Shown: positions 33,450 through 40,991 of the stretch, one piece after another
Layout: the number at the start of each line of letters is the position of its first letter
How positions within the stretch are numbered: the first letter of the stretch is position 1
Assembly (NCBI RefSeq): GCF_009933135.1
Contig: NZ_MAEH01000013.1
Span: 1-40,991 of the forward strand
Direction: 5' to 3'
DNA length: 40,991 nt
Source: Candidatus Enterococcus leclercqii
GTDB taxonomy: Bacteria > Bacillota > Bacilli > Lactobacillales > Enterococcaceae
Made by a program: the position numbers and the translations under genes
The notes under the pieces: generated by a model
Seen by the model: only the letters and a program-made list of their open reading frames with translations
What the model was told of the DNA's origin: nothing
Databases searched by the model: none

Positions 33450-35216
33450 ATGAAAAAAACAAAAATCGTTAGTACTTTAGGACCAGCAAGTAATAACGTG
33501 GAGATTATCTCCCAACTCATCGAATCAGGCGCCAATGTTTTCCGTTTCAACTTCTCTCACGGGGATCACGAAGAACAATTGGGACGGATGAACCTGGTTC
33601 GTGAAGCTATTGCGAAAACTGGTAAAGACGTAGCGATCTTGCTTGATACAAAAGGTCCGGAAATCCGTACTACTGTTCAAGGTACTGAAACTGGTAAAAT
33701 TCCGTTTGAAATCGGCGACAAAACTCGTATTTCCATGGATGGCGAATTGGAAGGCAGCAAAGAAAAAATCGCTGTAACTTACCCAGGCCTGTATGACGAC
33801 GTTCATGTTGGCGGCCACATCATGTTTGACGATGGCTTGATTGACATGAAGATTTTGGAAAAAGACGAAGCCAACAAAGAATTGGTTGTTGAAGTTCAAA
33901 ATGCTGGTATCTTAGGCTCTCGTAAAGGTGTCAATGCACCTGGCGTTTCTATCAGCTTGCCAGGTATCACTGAAAAAGACGCTGGCGACATCCGTTTCGG
34001 TTTGGACAACGAAATCGACTACATCGCAGCTTCTTTCGTTCGTAAAGCCCAAGACGTTCTGGATATTCGCGAAATCTTAGAAGAAAAGAACATGACTCAC
34101 GTTCAAATCATCTCTAAGATCGAATCTCAAGAAGGTATCGACAATATCGATGAAATCATCAAAGTTTCTGATGGTATCATGGTTGCTCGTGGGGACATGG
34201 GTGTTGAAATTCCAGCTGAAGAAGTACCAATGGTTCAAAAGATGATCATCAAAAAATGTAACGCTGCCGGTAAAGTAGTTGTTACTGCAACACAAATGTT
34301 GGAATCTATGCAACAAAACCCTCGTCCAACTCGCGCGGAAGCTTCTGACGTTGCCAATGCTGTCTTTGACGGAACTGACGCAACCATGTTGTCTGGCGAA
34401 TCTGCAAACGGCGACTACCCAGTAAAAGCTGTTGCTACAATGGCTCGTATTGACATGGAAGCTGAAAAAGCCCTGCAAGAATTGGGCACATTCCAAATCA
34501 ACGAATTCGACAAAACTGATGTAACTGAAACAATCGGTATTGCTGTAGCTCGGGCTGCGAAAAACTTGGGCGTTAAAACAATCGTTGCCGCTACTGAATC
34601 TGGCCATACTGCACGTATGATTTCTAAATACCGTCCAGATGCAGATATCTTGGCTGTAACTTTTGACGAACGCACAAAACGTGGCTTGATGTTAAACTGG
34701 GGTGTTTATCCGACAGTTGCTGAAAAACCTTCAACAACTGATGAAATGTTTGACTTGGCAACTAAAAAAGCCGTTGATCTTGGCTTTGCTAAAGAAGGCG
34801 ATTTGATCTTGATCACTGCAGGTGTTCCTGTCGGTGAACGGGGAACGACAAACGTTATGAAGATTCAATTGATCGGTTCAAAATTGTTGGAAGCACAAGG
34901 CGTCGGTGAAAAGACAGTCGTTGCGAACGCAGTCGTTGCTAAATCAGCTGAGGAAGCAATCGCTAAAGCAAAAGATGGTATGGTTCTGGTTGTTCCAACA
35001 ACTGACAAAGAATATATGCCAGCTTTCGAAAAAGCGGCAGCTGTAATCGTTGAAGAAGGTGGCTTGACATCTCACGCTGCGGTTGTAGGTATCGCTAAAG
35101 ACATCCCGGTTATCGTGGGTGCCAAAGATGCTACAACAACAATTGAAGACGGTGAATTGGTAACTGTTGACCCTCGTCGTGGGATTGTTTACCGCGGAGA
35201 AACAACAGCCATCTAA
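33450..35216 (+). CDS. pyk: Pyruvate kinase with C-terminal PEP-utiliser domain
   Basis: This 588-aa enzyme makes pyruvate and ATP from PEP and ADP. The barrel starts at KIVSTLGPAS and includes FRFNFSHG, DTKGPEIRT, ISKIESQEG, MVARGDMGVEIP and TATQMLESM, with the catalytic Lys in ISKIESQEG. After the allosteric C domain comes an extra C-terminal domain of about 110 residues with GGLTSHAAVVGIAKDIPV, the PEP-utilising/swivelling domain found in Bacillus, Enterococcus and relatives but not in E. coli. The GGLTSHAA motif keeps a His. Codon use is strongly biased, as for a highly expressed gene. AGGAG lies nine bases before the ATG. A terminator follows within 30 bases. Confidence 0.98.
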   Translation: MKKTKIVSTLGPASNNVEIISQLIESGANVFRFNFSHGDHEEQLGRMNLVREAIAKTGKDVAILLDTKGPEIRTTVQGTETGKIPFEIGDKTRISMDGELEGSKEKIAVTYPGLYDDVHVGGHIMFDDGLIDMKILEKDEANKELVVEVQNAGILGSRKGVNAPGVSISLPGITEKDAGDIRFGLDNEIDYIAASFVRKAQDVLDIREILEEKNMTHVQIISKIESQEGIDNIDEIIKVSDGIMVARGDMGVEIPAEEVPMVQKMIIKKCNAAGKVVVTATQMLESMQQNPRPTRAEASDVANAVFDGTDATMLSGESANGDYPVKAVATMARIDMEAEKALQELGTFQINEFDKTDVTETIGIAVARAAKNLGVKTIVAATESGHTARMISKYRPDADILAVTFDERTKRGLMLNWGVYPTVAEKPSTTDEMFDLATKKAVDLGFAKEGDLILITAGVPVGERGTTNVMKIQLIGSKLLEAQGVGEKTVVANAVVAKSAEEAIAKAKDGMVLVVPTTDKEYMPAFEKAAAVIVEEGGLTSHAAVVGIAKDIPVIVGAKDATTTIEDGELVTVDPRRGIVYRGETTAI

Positions 35217-35242
35217 TTGACAGTTCGATCCATTGATTATTG

Positions 35243-35273
35243 CAGCCACTGTCACCGGCAGTGGCTGTTTTTC
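35243..35273 (+). terminator. pyk terminator
   Basis: A perfect nine-base stem, CAGCCACTG (35243-35251) and CAGTGGCTG (35259-35267), is followed by TTTTT. Confidence 0.92.
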
Positions 35274-35302
35274 TATCATGAAAAGGTGTCAAGAAAATTT
35301 CA

Positions 35303-35331
35303 TTGACAAGCTAAAATACAGCCTGTATAAT
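35303..35331 (+). promoter_or_regulatory. Consensus promoter of yceD-rpmF
   Basis: TTGACA (35303-35308) and TATAAT (35326-35331) both match consensus with the ideal 17-base spacer. The start is about 22 bases before the yceD ATG. Confidence 0.92.
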
Positions 35332-35358
35332 AGCTTTTGTTGCTTAGAGGTGATAATT

Positions 35359-35922
35359 ATGAAGTGGTCTTTACAGGAATTGCGCAAGTTTCGGGAAACC
35401 GGAGCAGCGTTTCAAGAAGTCCTGGATGTCAAAACAGCATTATTGAAACGCGATGATCAGATTCTCGCTGCTGAGCCTGCTGAAGTTGCAGGAACAGTGA
35501 CTATCGACGATCACGGCTACTTGTTAAACTATCGTGTGCAGGTTACGTTGACCGTTCCTTCTTCAAGAAGCTTGGAACCGGTGGAATTGCCGCTAGATTT
35601 TTCAGTAACTGAACAGTTCATGACACCAGAGCAGTTTCAAACTCGTTCCGATGTAGTGCCCGAACACGAAATTTTGATTTTAGAAGGTCAGACGTTGGAC
35701 ACTGTCGAGTCGGTTTTGGACAATATCTTATTGGAGATTCCCATGCAGATTTTGACCGAAGCTGAAAAAGCATCGCATGCTTTACCAAAGGGTCAGGACT
35801 GGGAAGTTATCTCAGAGGCTGACTATCTGCAGCAGAAAGAACAGGCTGCACCAACTATCGATCCTCGTCTTGCCAAATTATCTCAGTTGTTGGATGTTTC
35901 CGACGATGAAGATAACGAGTAA
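35359..35922 (+). CDS. yceD: YceD family protein (DUF177)
   Basis: This 187-aa cytosolic protein belongs to the DUF177/YceD family, almost always encoded directly upstream of rpmF, as here. Family members are linked to 23S rRNA accumulation and ribosome assembly in bacteria and plastids. The sequence has WSLQELRKFRE at the start, GTVTIDDHGYLLNYRVQVTL and SRSLEPVELPLDFS, and an acidic C-terminus (SDDEDNE). The start ATG at 35359 has GAGGTGA about five bases upstream and follows the consensus promoter, so upstream in-frame ATGs (for example 35233, inside the pyk terminator) are not used. rpmF follows after 59 bases. Confidence 0.93.
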   Translation: MKWSLQELRKFRETGAAFQEVLDVKTALLKRDDQILAAEPAEVAGTVTIDDHGYLLNYRVQVTLTVPSSRSLEPVELPLDFSVTEQFMTPEQFQTRSDVVPEHEILILEGQTLDTVESVLDNILLEIPMQILTEAEKASHALPKGQDWEVISEADYLQQKEQAAPTIDPRLAKLSQLLDVSDDEDNE

Positions 35923-35981
35923 GATTGGAATAAATCGCGCGGATTTTTCGCGTTTTCAAATACAAGGAGGTGTATTGAGAA

Positions 35982-36164
35982 ATGGCAGTACCAGCTAGAA
36001 AAACTTCTAAAGCGAAGAAAAACAAACGTCGCACTCATTACAAATTGACCATCAACGGTTTGAACGAATGTCCAAACTGTGGTGAATTGAAAAAGAGCCA
36101 CCACGTATGTGCCAACTGCGGCTACTACGACGGTAAAGACGTGACAACCAAAGCAGAAGCATAA
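35982..36164 (+). CDS. rpmF: 50S ribosomal protein L32
   Basis: This 60-aa ribosomal protein is recognised by [19 protein letters not shown] at the start and by its four zinc-binding cysteines in CPNC and CANC, so it is the zinc-containing L32 form. It follows yceD in the standard yceD-rpmF order. GGAGGTG lies about nine bases before the ATG. A terminator follows at 36191. Confidence 0.98.
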   Translation: MAVPARKTSKAKKNKRRTHYKLTINGLNECPNCGELKKSHHVCANCGYYDGKDVTTKAEA

Positions 36165-36190
36165 GTCGTTTTAAACTGAAAATGACCGTT

Positions 36191-36235
36191 AACCCTCGAG
36201 ACTAACCATGGAGTCTCGGGGGTTGTTTGTTTTTG
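36191..36235 (+). terminator. rpmF terminator
   Basis: A 13-base stem (AACCCTCGAGACT and AGTCTCGGGGGTT, one G-U/mismatch) is followed by GTTTGTTTTTG. Confidence 0.83.
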
Positions 36236-36498
36236 TTCAAGGAAAAGCCAGGGGTGATTAAACAGAAACTCTACGTTCGTCCAAACATGATTACTCAATC
36301 AAGCTACGAAAGCACCAAGTCCTCTTTTTTGGAAATGGCGAGAAATCATCTTGAACCCCGCCTCTGCATGGACTTATGAACCGCAAAGATAGCGCGGATT
36401 TTACAACTTTATATTGTTGTGTCAGTCTGAGGGACTAAAACAAGGTGAAATTTACGAACCCTCGTAAACCAGCGCTGACTTTTGTGGTCTGTCTGGCT
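36236..36498 (+). other. Gene-free 263-base stretch upstream of gnd
   Basis: I see no open frame with a ribosome binding site and no recognisable RNA. It ends in the gnd promoter. A weak inverted repeat (ACGAACCCTCG, near 36456) could be structural. Confidence 0.3.
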
Positions 36499-36526
36499 TT
36501 GCCAGTGGCTTATTTTGGGCTATAAT
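36499..36526 (+). promoter_or_regulatory. gnd promoter
   Basis: TTGCCA (36499-36504) and TATAAT (36521-36526) with a 16-base spacer, about 37 bases before the gnd ATG. Confidence 0.75.
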
Positions 36527-36569
36527 AGGTAAGATCAATTGAGTATTTCACACTATTGGAGGAATGAAC

Positions 36570-37991
36570 ATGACAAAACAGCAAATTGGTGTCGTGGGAA
36601 TGGCGGTCATGGGTAAAAACCTGGCTTTAAATATCGAAAGCCGCGGGTATTCCGTCGCATTATATAATCGGACAGGAGCGAAGACGGAAGAAGTCGTAAA
36701 AGAACATCCAGATAAAAATTTCTTACCGACTTATTCGATTGAAGAGTTTGTGGCAGCAATCGAAAAGCCGCGACGGATTCTTTTAATGGTTAAAGCCGGC
36801 GGGCCGACTGATGCGACGATTAAAGAGTTGCTGCCTCATCTGGATAAAGGAGACATCCTGATTGATGGCGGGAATACCTTCTTTAAAGATACGATTCGGC
36901 GAAATGAAGAATTAGCCAATTCCGGAATCAATTTCATCGGAACTGGGGTTTCCGGCGGCGAAGAAGGGGCACTGAAAGGACCTTCCATCATGCCTGGGGG
37001 GCAAAAAGAAGCCTATGAGCTGGTTGCTCCAATTTTAGAACAGATTTCTGCTAAGGCAGAAGACGGCGCGCCTTGTGTGACCTATATTGGGCCAAATGGT
37101 GCAGGCCATTACGTTAAAATGGTCCATAACGGGATCGAATACGGAGATATGCAGCTGATTGCTGAGTCTTATGATTTGATGAAGAATATTTTAGGATTGT
37201 CTGTTGAAGAAATGGCTGACATCTTCAAAGAGTGGAACGAAGGCGAATTGGATAGCTATTTGATTGAAATCACTGCCGATATCCTGACGCGAAAAGATGA
37301 TCTTGGGACTGGACAGCCAATCGTTGATGTCATTTTGGATGCTGCCGGTAACAAAGGAACTGGGAAATGGACGTCTCAAAGTGCCCTGGACTTGGGTGTA
37401 CCATTACCACTGATCACTGAATCAGTTTTCGCCCGTTATATTTCAGCATATAAAGCAGAACGGATCAACGCCAGCAAGATTCTCCCTGAACCTGCAGCTT
37501 TTACTTTTGACGGGGACAAAAAAGAATTAGTAGAAAAAATCCGTGAAGCGTTGTATTTCAGTAAAATCATGAGTTATGCGCAAGGATTCGCGCAATTACG
37601 AACGGCTTCGAAGGAATTTGATTGGGATCTGCCTTTTGGAGAAATTGCTAAAATCTGGCGAGCAGGTTGTATTATTCGGGCGCGCTTCTTGCAAAAAATC
37701 ACTGATGCGTATGAAAAGACACCGGATTTGGAAAACCTCTTACTGGACGATTACTTTGTTGAAATTACTAAAAAATATCAACAGGCGGTTCGGGAGGTAG
37801 TCGCTATCGCCGTTCAAGCAGGGGTACCGGTTCCGACCTTCTCTTCTGCGATTGCTTACTTTGATTCTTATCGTTCTGAACGGTTACCTGCGAATATCAT
37901 TCAAGCACAGCGGGACTATTTTGGCGCCCACACCTACGAACGTACAGATCGTGAAGGCATTTTCCACTACAGTTGGTATCACGAAGAATAA
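36570..37991 (+). CDS. gnd: 6-phosphogluconate dehydrogenase (NADP, decarboxylating)
   Basis: This 473-aa enzyme oxidises 6-phosphogluconate to ribulose 5-phosphate, CO2 and NADPH in the oxidative pentose phosphate pathway. The N-terminal NADP-binding site is [15 protein letters not shown] followed by YNRT, whose Arg contacts the 2'-phosphate. The substrate/catalytic region is [21 protein letters not shown] and [16 protein letters not shown] with the catalytic Lys and the following Asn-Gly, and the C-terminal ends in FHYSWY. Length is the usual long form (about 470). The ATG at 36570 has GGAGG seven bases upstream; an ATG two codons earlier is too close to that site. Its order with the EtaR/LisR-like pair is conserved in enterococci and Listeria. 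Confidence 0.97.
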   Translation: MTKQQIGVVGMAVMGKNLALNIESRGYSVALYNRTGAKTEEVVKEHPDKNFLPTYSIEEFVAAIEKPRRILLMVKAGGPTDATIKELLPHLDKGDILIDGGNTFFKDTIRRNEELANSGINFIGTGVSGGEEGALKGPSIMPGGQKEAYELVAPILEQISAKAEDGAPCVTYIGPNGAGHYVKMVHNGIEYGDMQLIAESYDLMKNILGLSVEEMADIFKEWNEGELDSYLIEITADILTRKDDLGTGQPIVDVILDAAGNKGTGKWTSQSALDLGVPLPLITESVFARYISAYKAERINASKILPEPAAFTFDGDKKELVEKIREALYFSKIMSYAQGFAQLRTASKEFDWDLPFGEIAKIWRAGCIIRARFLQKITDAYEKTPDLENLLLDDYFVEITKKYQQAVREVVAIAVQAGVPVPTFSSAIAYFDSYRSERLPANIIQAQRDYFGAHTYERTDREGIFHYSWYHEE

Positions 37992-38000
37992 ATTGCTTAC

Positions 38001-38030
38001 GACCCGGTCGCAAAGATCGGGTCTTTTTTT
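38001..38030 (+). terminator. gnd terminator
   Basis: GACCCGGTC pairs with GATCGGGTC (one G-U) across GCAAA and is followed by seven T. Confidence 0.92.
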
Positions 38031-38143
38031 GACTCAATGAAATCAAAAATGATCACTGAAGAAAAGTGTTGTTTTGAAAAATGAAGACTGTTTTTATAAA
38101 AGCTTATAAAAACTCATATCTTTATTACATAGCTCTTTTTAAT

Positions 38144-38173
38144 TTGGCGCTTTCATGATAAACTGGCTATAGT
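38144..38173 (+). promoter_or_regulatory. Promoter of the EtaRS-like operon
   Basis: TTGGCG and TATAGT are separated by 18 bases, about 65 bases before the regulator ATG. Confidence 0.6.
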
Positions 38174-38237
38174 ATTTTAATAAGAAAACAAAAGTTCACC
38201 TAAAAGAATACATGTGGAGAGAAGGACTGTTAGATCG

Positions 38238-38924
38238 ATGAGTAATATCTTGATTATTGAAGACGAGAAGAATCTCGCTCGTTTTGTAGAGTTGGAGTTA
38301 ACCCACGAAGGCTACAACACAGAGGTGCATTACAATGGCAGAACTGGATTGGAAGCTGCGTTAAATAACGAATGGGATGCAATCCTTTTAGATTTGATGC
38401 TGCCAGAACTAAACGGGTTGGAAGTTTGTCGTCGAATTCGTCAGGCCAAGAATACCCCGATTATTATGATGACTGCGCGGGATTCAGTTATTGACCGGGT
38501 CTCTGGCTTGGATCACGGTGCCGACGATTACATCGTAAAACCTTTTGCCATTGAAGAGCTTTTGGCGCGTTTACGAGCACTTTTACGGCGGATTGATATC
38601 GAAGGGGATAAGAATGTTGCCAAACAAACGACAATCACTTATCGAGACTTGACCATTGAAAAGGAAAACCGTGTCGTGCGTCGCGGCAGCGATGTCATCG
38701 AATTGACCAAACGGGAATATGAATTGCTGCTGACTTTGATGGAAAATGTCAATGTGGTGCTTGCACGGGATGTATTGCTTAACAAAGTATGGGGCTACGA
38801 AACCGAAGTTGAAACGAATGTTGTGGATGTTTATATTCGGTACTTACGGAATAAAATCGACGTACCTGGTGAAGAAAGCTATATTCAGACTGTTCGCGGC
38901 ACCGGCTATGTGATGCGCTCGTAA
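38238..38924 (+). CDS. etaR: EtaR/LisR-type response regulator
   Basis: This 228-aa OmpR-family response regulator has the acidic pocket EDE at 8-10, phospho-acceptor D52 in LLDLMLP, T in MMTARDS and K in [10 protein letters not shown], and a C-terminal winged helix with LTKREYELL and [13 protein letters not shown] call it EtaR/LisR because it follows gnd directly and precedes a matching kinase, an order I recall from E. faecalis (etaRS) and L. monocytogenes (lisRK). In those species the system affects acid and heat tolerance, antimicrobial resistance and virulence. The ATG at 38238 gives the usual [10 protein letters not shown] start. The ribosome binding site AAGGA is 11 bases away, which is rather far; a GTG at 38214 is unlikely. 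The kinase start follows after four bases. Confidence 0.88.
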   Translation: MSNILIIEDEKNLARFVELELTHEGYNTEVHYNGRTGLEAALNNEWDAILLDLMLPELNGLEVCRRIRQAKNTPIIMMTARDSVIDRVSGLDHGADDYIVKPFAIEELLARLRALLRRIDIEGDKNVAKQTTITYRDLTIEKENRVVRRGSDVIELTKREYELLLTLMENVNVVLARDVLLNKVWGYETEVETNVVDVYIRYLRNKIDVPGEESYIQTVRGTGYVMRS

Positions 38925-38928
38925 ACAC

Positions 38929-40470
38929 ATGGATAAAACCACGAAAAAAACGATAGTAGAGGACAAAAGAGAACTCAAAGGCCCATCTTTGACTGCAAAG
39001 TGGGCTTTTGCCAGTTCTTTCTTTATCTTTGTTGTCTTTACTATTTTTGCTGTAATCACCTATAAGTCTTCCGTGAATTTGATCGTAGCCAATGAGCGGA
39101 AGAATATCGAGCAAACCATGTCGGAAATTACTTCCCGCTTAGCCGATGCCGACGAAGAACTTACGTCGGAGCAGGCATATCATTATCTGACAGGATCAGC
39201 GCTAACTAAGCAAGGCGTTAACGATACTCGAATTGGCCAGGTACCCGATCTGGAGGGGAACCTTCTTACTATTGACCCGTATATTTCCTTTATCGGCCAA
39301 GAAGTCATGCACTTTTATGCTTATAATTTGGATAAGCAGGTAGTGTTGCAGACGATTGATCAAGACATGCCCTTGAGTCAGATGCAACGAAAAGATCCTA
39401 CCATCACCACTGTAGGCGAACGAACCGGTTTTATCTCGGTGGAACCCATCTATTCGAAGAAGACGCGGGAAAAAATTGGCTATATTCAGAGCTTTTACGA
39501 GTTATCTGCCTTCTATGATATTCGCAGCCGACTGTTGGTTACACTGATTGTTTTGGAAGTTGTTTCTTTGATACTAAGCAGTGTTCTAGGGTTCTTTCTT
39601 TCAACGTATTTCTTGAAGCCGCTGAAAGTTCTGCGAGACACGATGGATACGATCAGAGAAGATCCTTTGTCTGACGTCCAGATGCCGGAGATTGGAACAA
39701 ATGACGAATTGACTGATTTAGCAGAAATTTTCAATGATATGTTGGATCGGATGCGGATTTATATGGACCAACAGAAGCAATTTGTAGAAGACGTCTCACA
39801 TGAACTGCGCACCCCTGTGGCAATTATGGAGGGGCACTTGAGCATGTTGCAGCGTTGGGGGAAAAAAGACCCTGAAATTTTGGATGAGGCATTGGCAGCG
39901 AGTATTCAAGAGTTAAGTCGTATGAAAACTTTGGTTCAGGAAATGTTGGATCTTTCCCGTGCCGAACAAGTCGAGATGCATTATGGAAATGAAGTAACCA
40001 GTGCGAAAGAAGTCACTCATCAGGTCTTTAACAACTTTGTTATGCTCTACCCGGAATTTACATTTACGCTAGACGATGATTTGCACGATGAGGTTCAGTT
40101 AAAAATCTATCGCAACCATTTTGAACAACTGATTATTATCATTTTAGACAATGCCGTCAAATATTCTACTGATCGCAAGGAAATCAATATGAGCATCCGA
40201 ATAGTCGGTCGGGAATTTGAAGTTGCCATCCAAGATTTCGGCGAGGGGATTTCTGCTGAAGACTTGGAGAAAATCTTCCATCGCTTTTATCGCGTGGATA
40301 AAGCCCGGGCTCGTACCAAAGGAGGCAATGGCTTAGGTCTTTCAATCGCTAAGCAGTTAGCTGAAAGCTATAAGGGCCGTATTGCCGCTGACAGTGTATT
40401 GGGACAAGGAACGATTTTCAAAATTTATTTACCTATCAAAGAGGATGCAGAGAATTTGATTGAAAATTAA
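38929..40470 (+). CDS. etaS: EtaS/LisK-type sensor histidine kinase
   Basis: This 513-aa membrane kinase is the partner of the regulator just upstream. TM1 is about residues 24-45 and TM2 about 203-225, with an extracellular domain of about 155 residues between them and a HAMP linker to about 275. The phospho-acceptor His is H291 in DVSHELRTPVAIMEGH, followed by N box IILDNAVKYS, G1 DFGEGI and G2 GGNGLGLSIAKQL, all intact. The ATG at 38929 has no clear ribosome binding site and is only four bases after the regulator stop, so translation is probably coupled. The signal is unknown here; family data point to envelope stress. Confidence 0.9.
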   Translation: MDKTTKKTIVEDKRELKGPSLTAKWAFASSFFIFVVFTIFAVITYKSSVNLIVANERKNIEQTMSEITSRLADADEELTSEQAYHYLTGSALTKQGVNDTRIGQVPDLEGNLLTIDPYISFIGQEVMHFYAYNLDKQVVLQTIDQDMPLSQMQRKDPTITTVGERTGFISVEPIYSKKTREKIGYIQSFYELSAFYDIRSRLLVTLIVLEVVSLILSSVLGFFLSTYFLKPLKVLRDTMDTIREDPLSDVQMPEIGTNDELTDLAEIFNDMLDRMRIYMDQQKQFVEDVSHELRTPVAIMEGHLSMLQRWGKKDPEILDEALAASIQELSRMKTLVQEMLDLSRAEQVEMHYGNEVTSAKEVTHQVFNNFVMLYPEFTFTLDDDLHDEVQLKIYRNHFEQLIIIILDNAVKYSTDRKEINMSIRIVGREFEVAIQDFGEGISAEDLEKIFHRFYRVDKARARTKGGNGLGLSIAKQLAESYKGRIAADSVLGQGTIFKIYLPIKEDAENLIEN

Positions 40471-40473
40471 AAG

Positions 40474-40516
40474 TAGCGGGGCCGTTTGTCACTTGAAAAC
40501 GACCCCGCTATTTTTT
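40474..40516 (+). terminator. Terminator of the EtaRS-like operon
   Basis: TAGCGGGG plus CGTTT pairs with AAACG plus CCCCGCTA, with one bulge on each arm, followed by six T. Confidence 0.9.
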
Positions 40517-40524
40517 ATAACTTA

Positions 40525-40540
40525 CTTTCTTGCAAGAAAG
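40525..40540. repeat. Perfect 16-base palindrome between etaS and the rRNA promoters
   Basis: CTTTCTTGCAAGAAAG is an uninterrupted palindrome just after the etaS terminator and about 125 bases before the first promoter-like box of the rRNA-type array. It could be a protein-binding site. No function is assigned. Confidence 0.4.
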
Positions 40541-40667
40541 AATCCGAAAGAACACGTTGACTGAAGCAGTTTTTTGGGTGATTTAGGTCATTTTTATGAA
40601 TGATTGAATGGAATTGAACAGCAACATTCGTATTTCTGAAAAAGCCGTAGTTACTTGTGTTTTAGTG

Positions 40668-40696
40668 TTGCTTTTTGGTTTAAGAATTGCTATATT
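40668..40696 (+). promoter_or_regulatory. Upstream promoter-like box of the rRNA-type array
   Basis: TTGCTT and TATATT have a 17-base spacer. It lies 80 bases before the next promoter, as the others do roughly, but it lacks the GAGTTGCT repeat after the -10 that the three downstream boxes share, so it is the weakest candidate. Confidence 0.4.
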
Positions 40697-40747
40697 ATTA
40701 CTTGTCCGATTGAGGGAAAAGATCTTTTCAACAAAGTAAAAAAAGAC

Positions 40748-40776
40748 TTGACCCGTTACAAACGGCATGATATTAT
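40748..40776 (+). promoter_or_regulatory. rRNA-operon-type promoter 1
   Basis: TTGACC (40748-40753) and TATTAT (40771-40776), spacer 17, followed four bases later by GAGTTGCT. It is the first of three evenly spaced boxes. Confidence 0.7.
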
Positions 40777-40832
40777 AACGGAGTTGCTGAGATAGAGGCG
40801 TCAATATCCGCTATGAAACGCAAAGAAAGTTG

Positions 40833-40861
40833 TTGACAAATAACAATCTATGCGATATCAT
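40833..40861 (+). promoter_or_regulatory. rRNA-operon-type promoter 2
   Basis: TTGACA (40833-40838) and TATCAT (40856-40861), spacer 17, followed four bases later by GAGTTGCT. It lies 85 bases after promoter 1. Confidence 0.75.
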
Positions 40862-40919
40862 AAACGAGTTGCTTCTGCTCCTTGGATTTGGTAAAGCGAA
40901 AAAAACTTTTGAAAAAATG

Positions 40920-40948
40920 TTGACAAGCGGTTGCTCGTCTGATATGAT
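40920..40948 (+). promoter_or_regulatory. rRNA-operon-type promoter 3 and leader start
   Basis: TTGACA (40920-40925) and TATGAT (40943-40948), spacer 17, followed four bases later by AAGTTGCT. It lies 87 bases after promoter 2. The leader GTTGCT...AGCAAC (40955-40975) forms a hairpin, and the window ends in CTTAGACCTTT, which in enterococcal and streptococcal rRNA leaders is followed by GAAAACTGAAC. The 16S gene itself is not in the window. Confidence 0.8.
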
Positions 40949-40991
40949 TTAAAAGTTGCTGAAACAATTAGCAACAACAACTTAGACCTTT

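Noticed and set aside
33525-34675. Long antisense open frames inside pyk
   Set aside because: They are by-products of strong codon bias in a highly expressed gene and have no start signals.
38141-38160. cre-like sequence at the EtaRS promoter (minus strand ATGAAAGCGCC)
   Set aside because: Only the left half fits the consensus; the right half deviates at two fixed positions.
40583-40804. 73-codon minus-strand frame at the right edge
   Set aside because: It lies across the promoter array and has no ribosome binding site.

Overview
The window looks like a chromosomal segment of a low-GC Gram-positive coccus, most likely Enterococcus or a close relative. The reasons are the order dnaE-pfkA-pyk-yceD-rpmF-gnd-EtaR/EtaS-type two-component system, which I recall from Enterococcus faecalis and, for gnd plus the two-component pair, from Listeria (gnd-lisR-lisK); a tmRNA with tag AKNENTYALAA; strong GGAGG-type ribosome binding sites; and LTA-synthase, PmrA-like and BaiN-like proteins of firmicute type. 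Species was not determined. Almost everything is core housekeeping sequence. The only clear mobile element is a partial ISL3-family insertion sequence at the left edge.

Layout. 1-1209: left-edge IS (transposase cut by the window start) abutting the terminator of ssrA (tmRNA, minus strand). 1.7-5.0 kb: a HAD phosphatase and a two-component system. 5.2-6.4 kb: an odd pair, an FtsX-like permease with an ABC-ATPase-like protein that has no P-loop. 6.7-8.9 kb: lipoteichoic acid synthase. 9.1-11.6 kb: RlmI-like methyltransferase, type I 3-dehydroquinate dehydratase, YbaK-type deacylase. 11.8-16.2 kb: BaiN-like flavoprotein, NADP-type glutamate dehydrogenase, glucose-6-phosphate isomerase. 16.2-18.1 kb: a gene-poor stretch with three small proteins (89, 47 and 72 aa), each with its own signals. 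18.2-24.2 kb: membrane GDPD phosphodiesterase, tRNA-Ser(CGA), TetR regulator divergent from a split ThrE-type exporter, TVP38-like membrane protein, NAD(P)HX epimerase. 24.4-28.8 kb: second HAD phosphatase, purine permease, PmrA-like efflux pump, YjzD-like membrane peptide. 28.9-38.0 kb: dnaE, pfkA, pyk, yceD-rpmF, gnd. 38.1-40.5 kb: EtaRS/LisRK-type system. 40.6-40.99 kb: a tandem array of strong promoters and a leader start that look like the front of an rRNA operon whose 16S gene would lie just outside the window.

How it fits together. Central carbon flux is well represented (pgi, pfkA, pyk, gnd), and candidate catabolite-responsive (cre) sites are visible upstream of pfkA, at the promoter of the 72-aa protein and beside the ltaS promoter. 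Envelope biology is the second theme (LtaS, GDPD, two sensor kinases, the FtsX-like pair). Terminators are unusually clear and bound nearly every transcription unit, so operon limits are fairly well supported. I found no CRISPR array, no prophage and no obvious large novel system. The most unusual items are the P-loop-less ABC-like pair, the small-protein island at 16.2-18.1 kb and the promoter array at the right edge.
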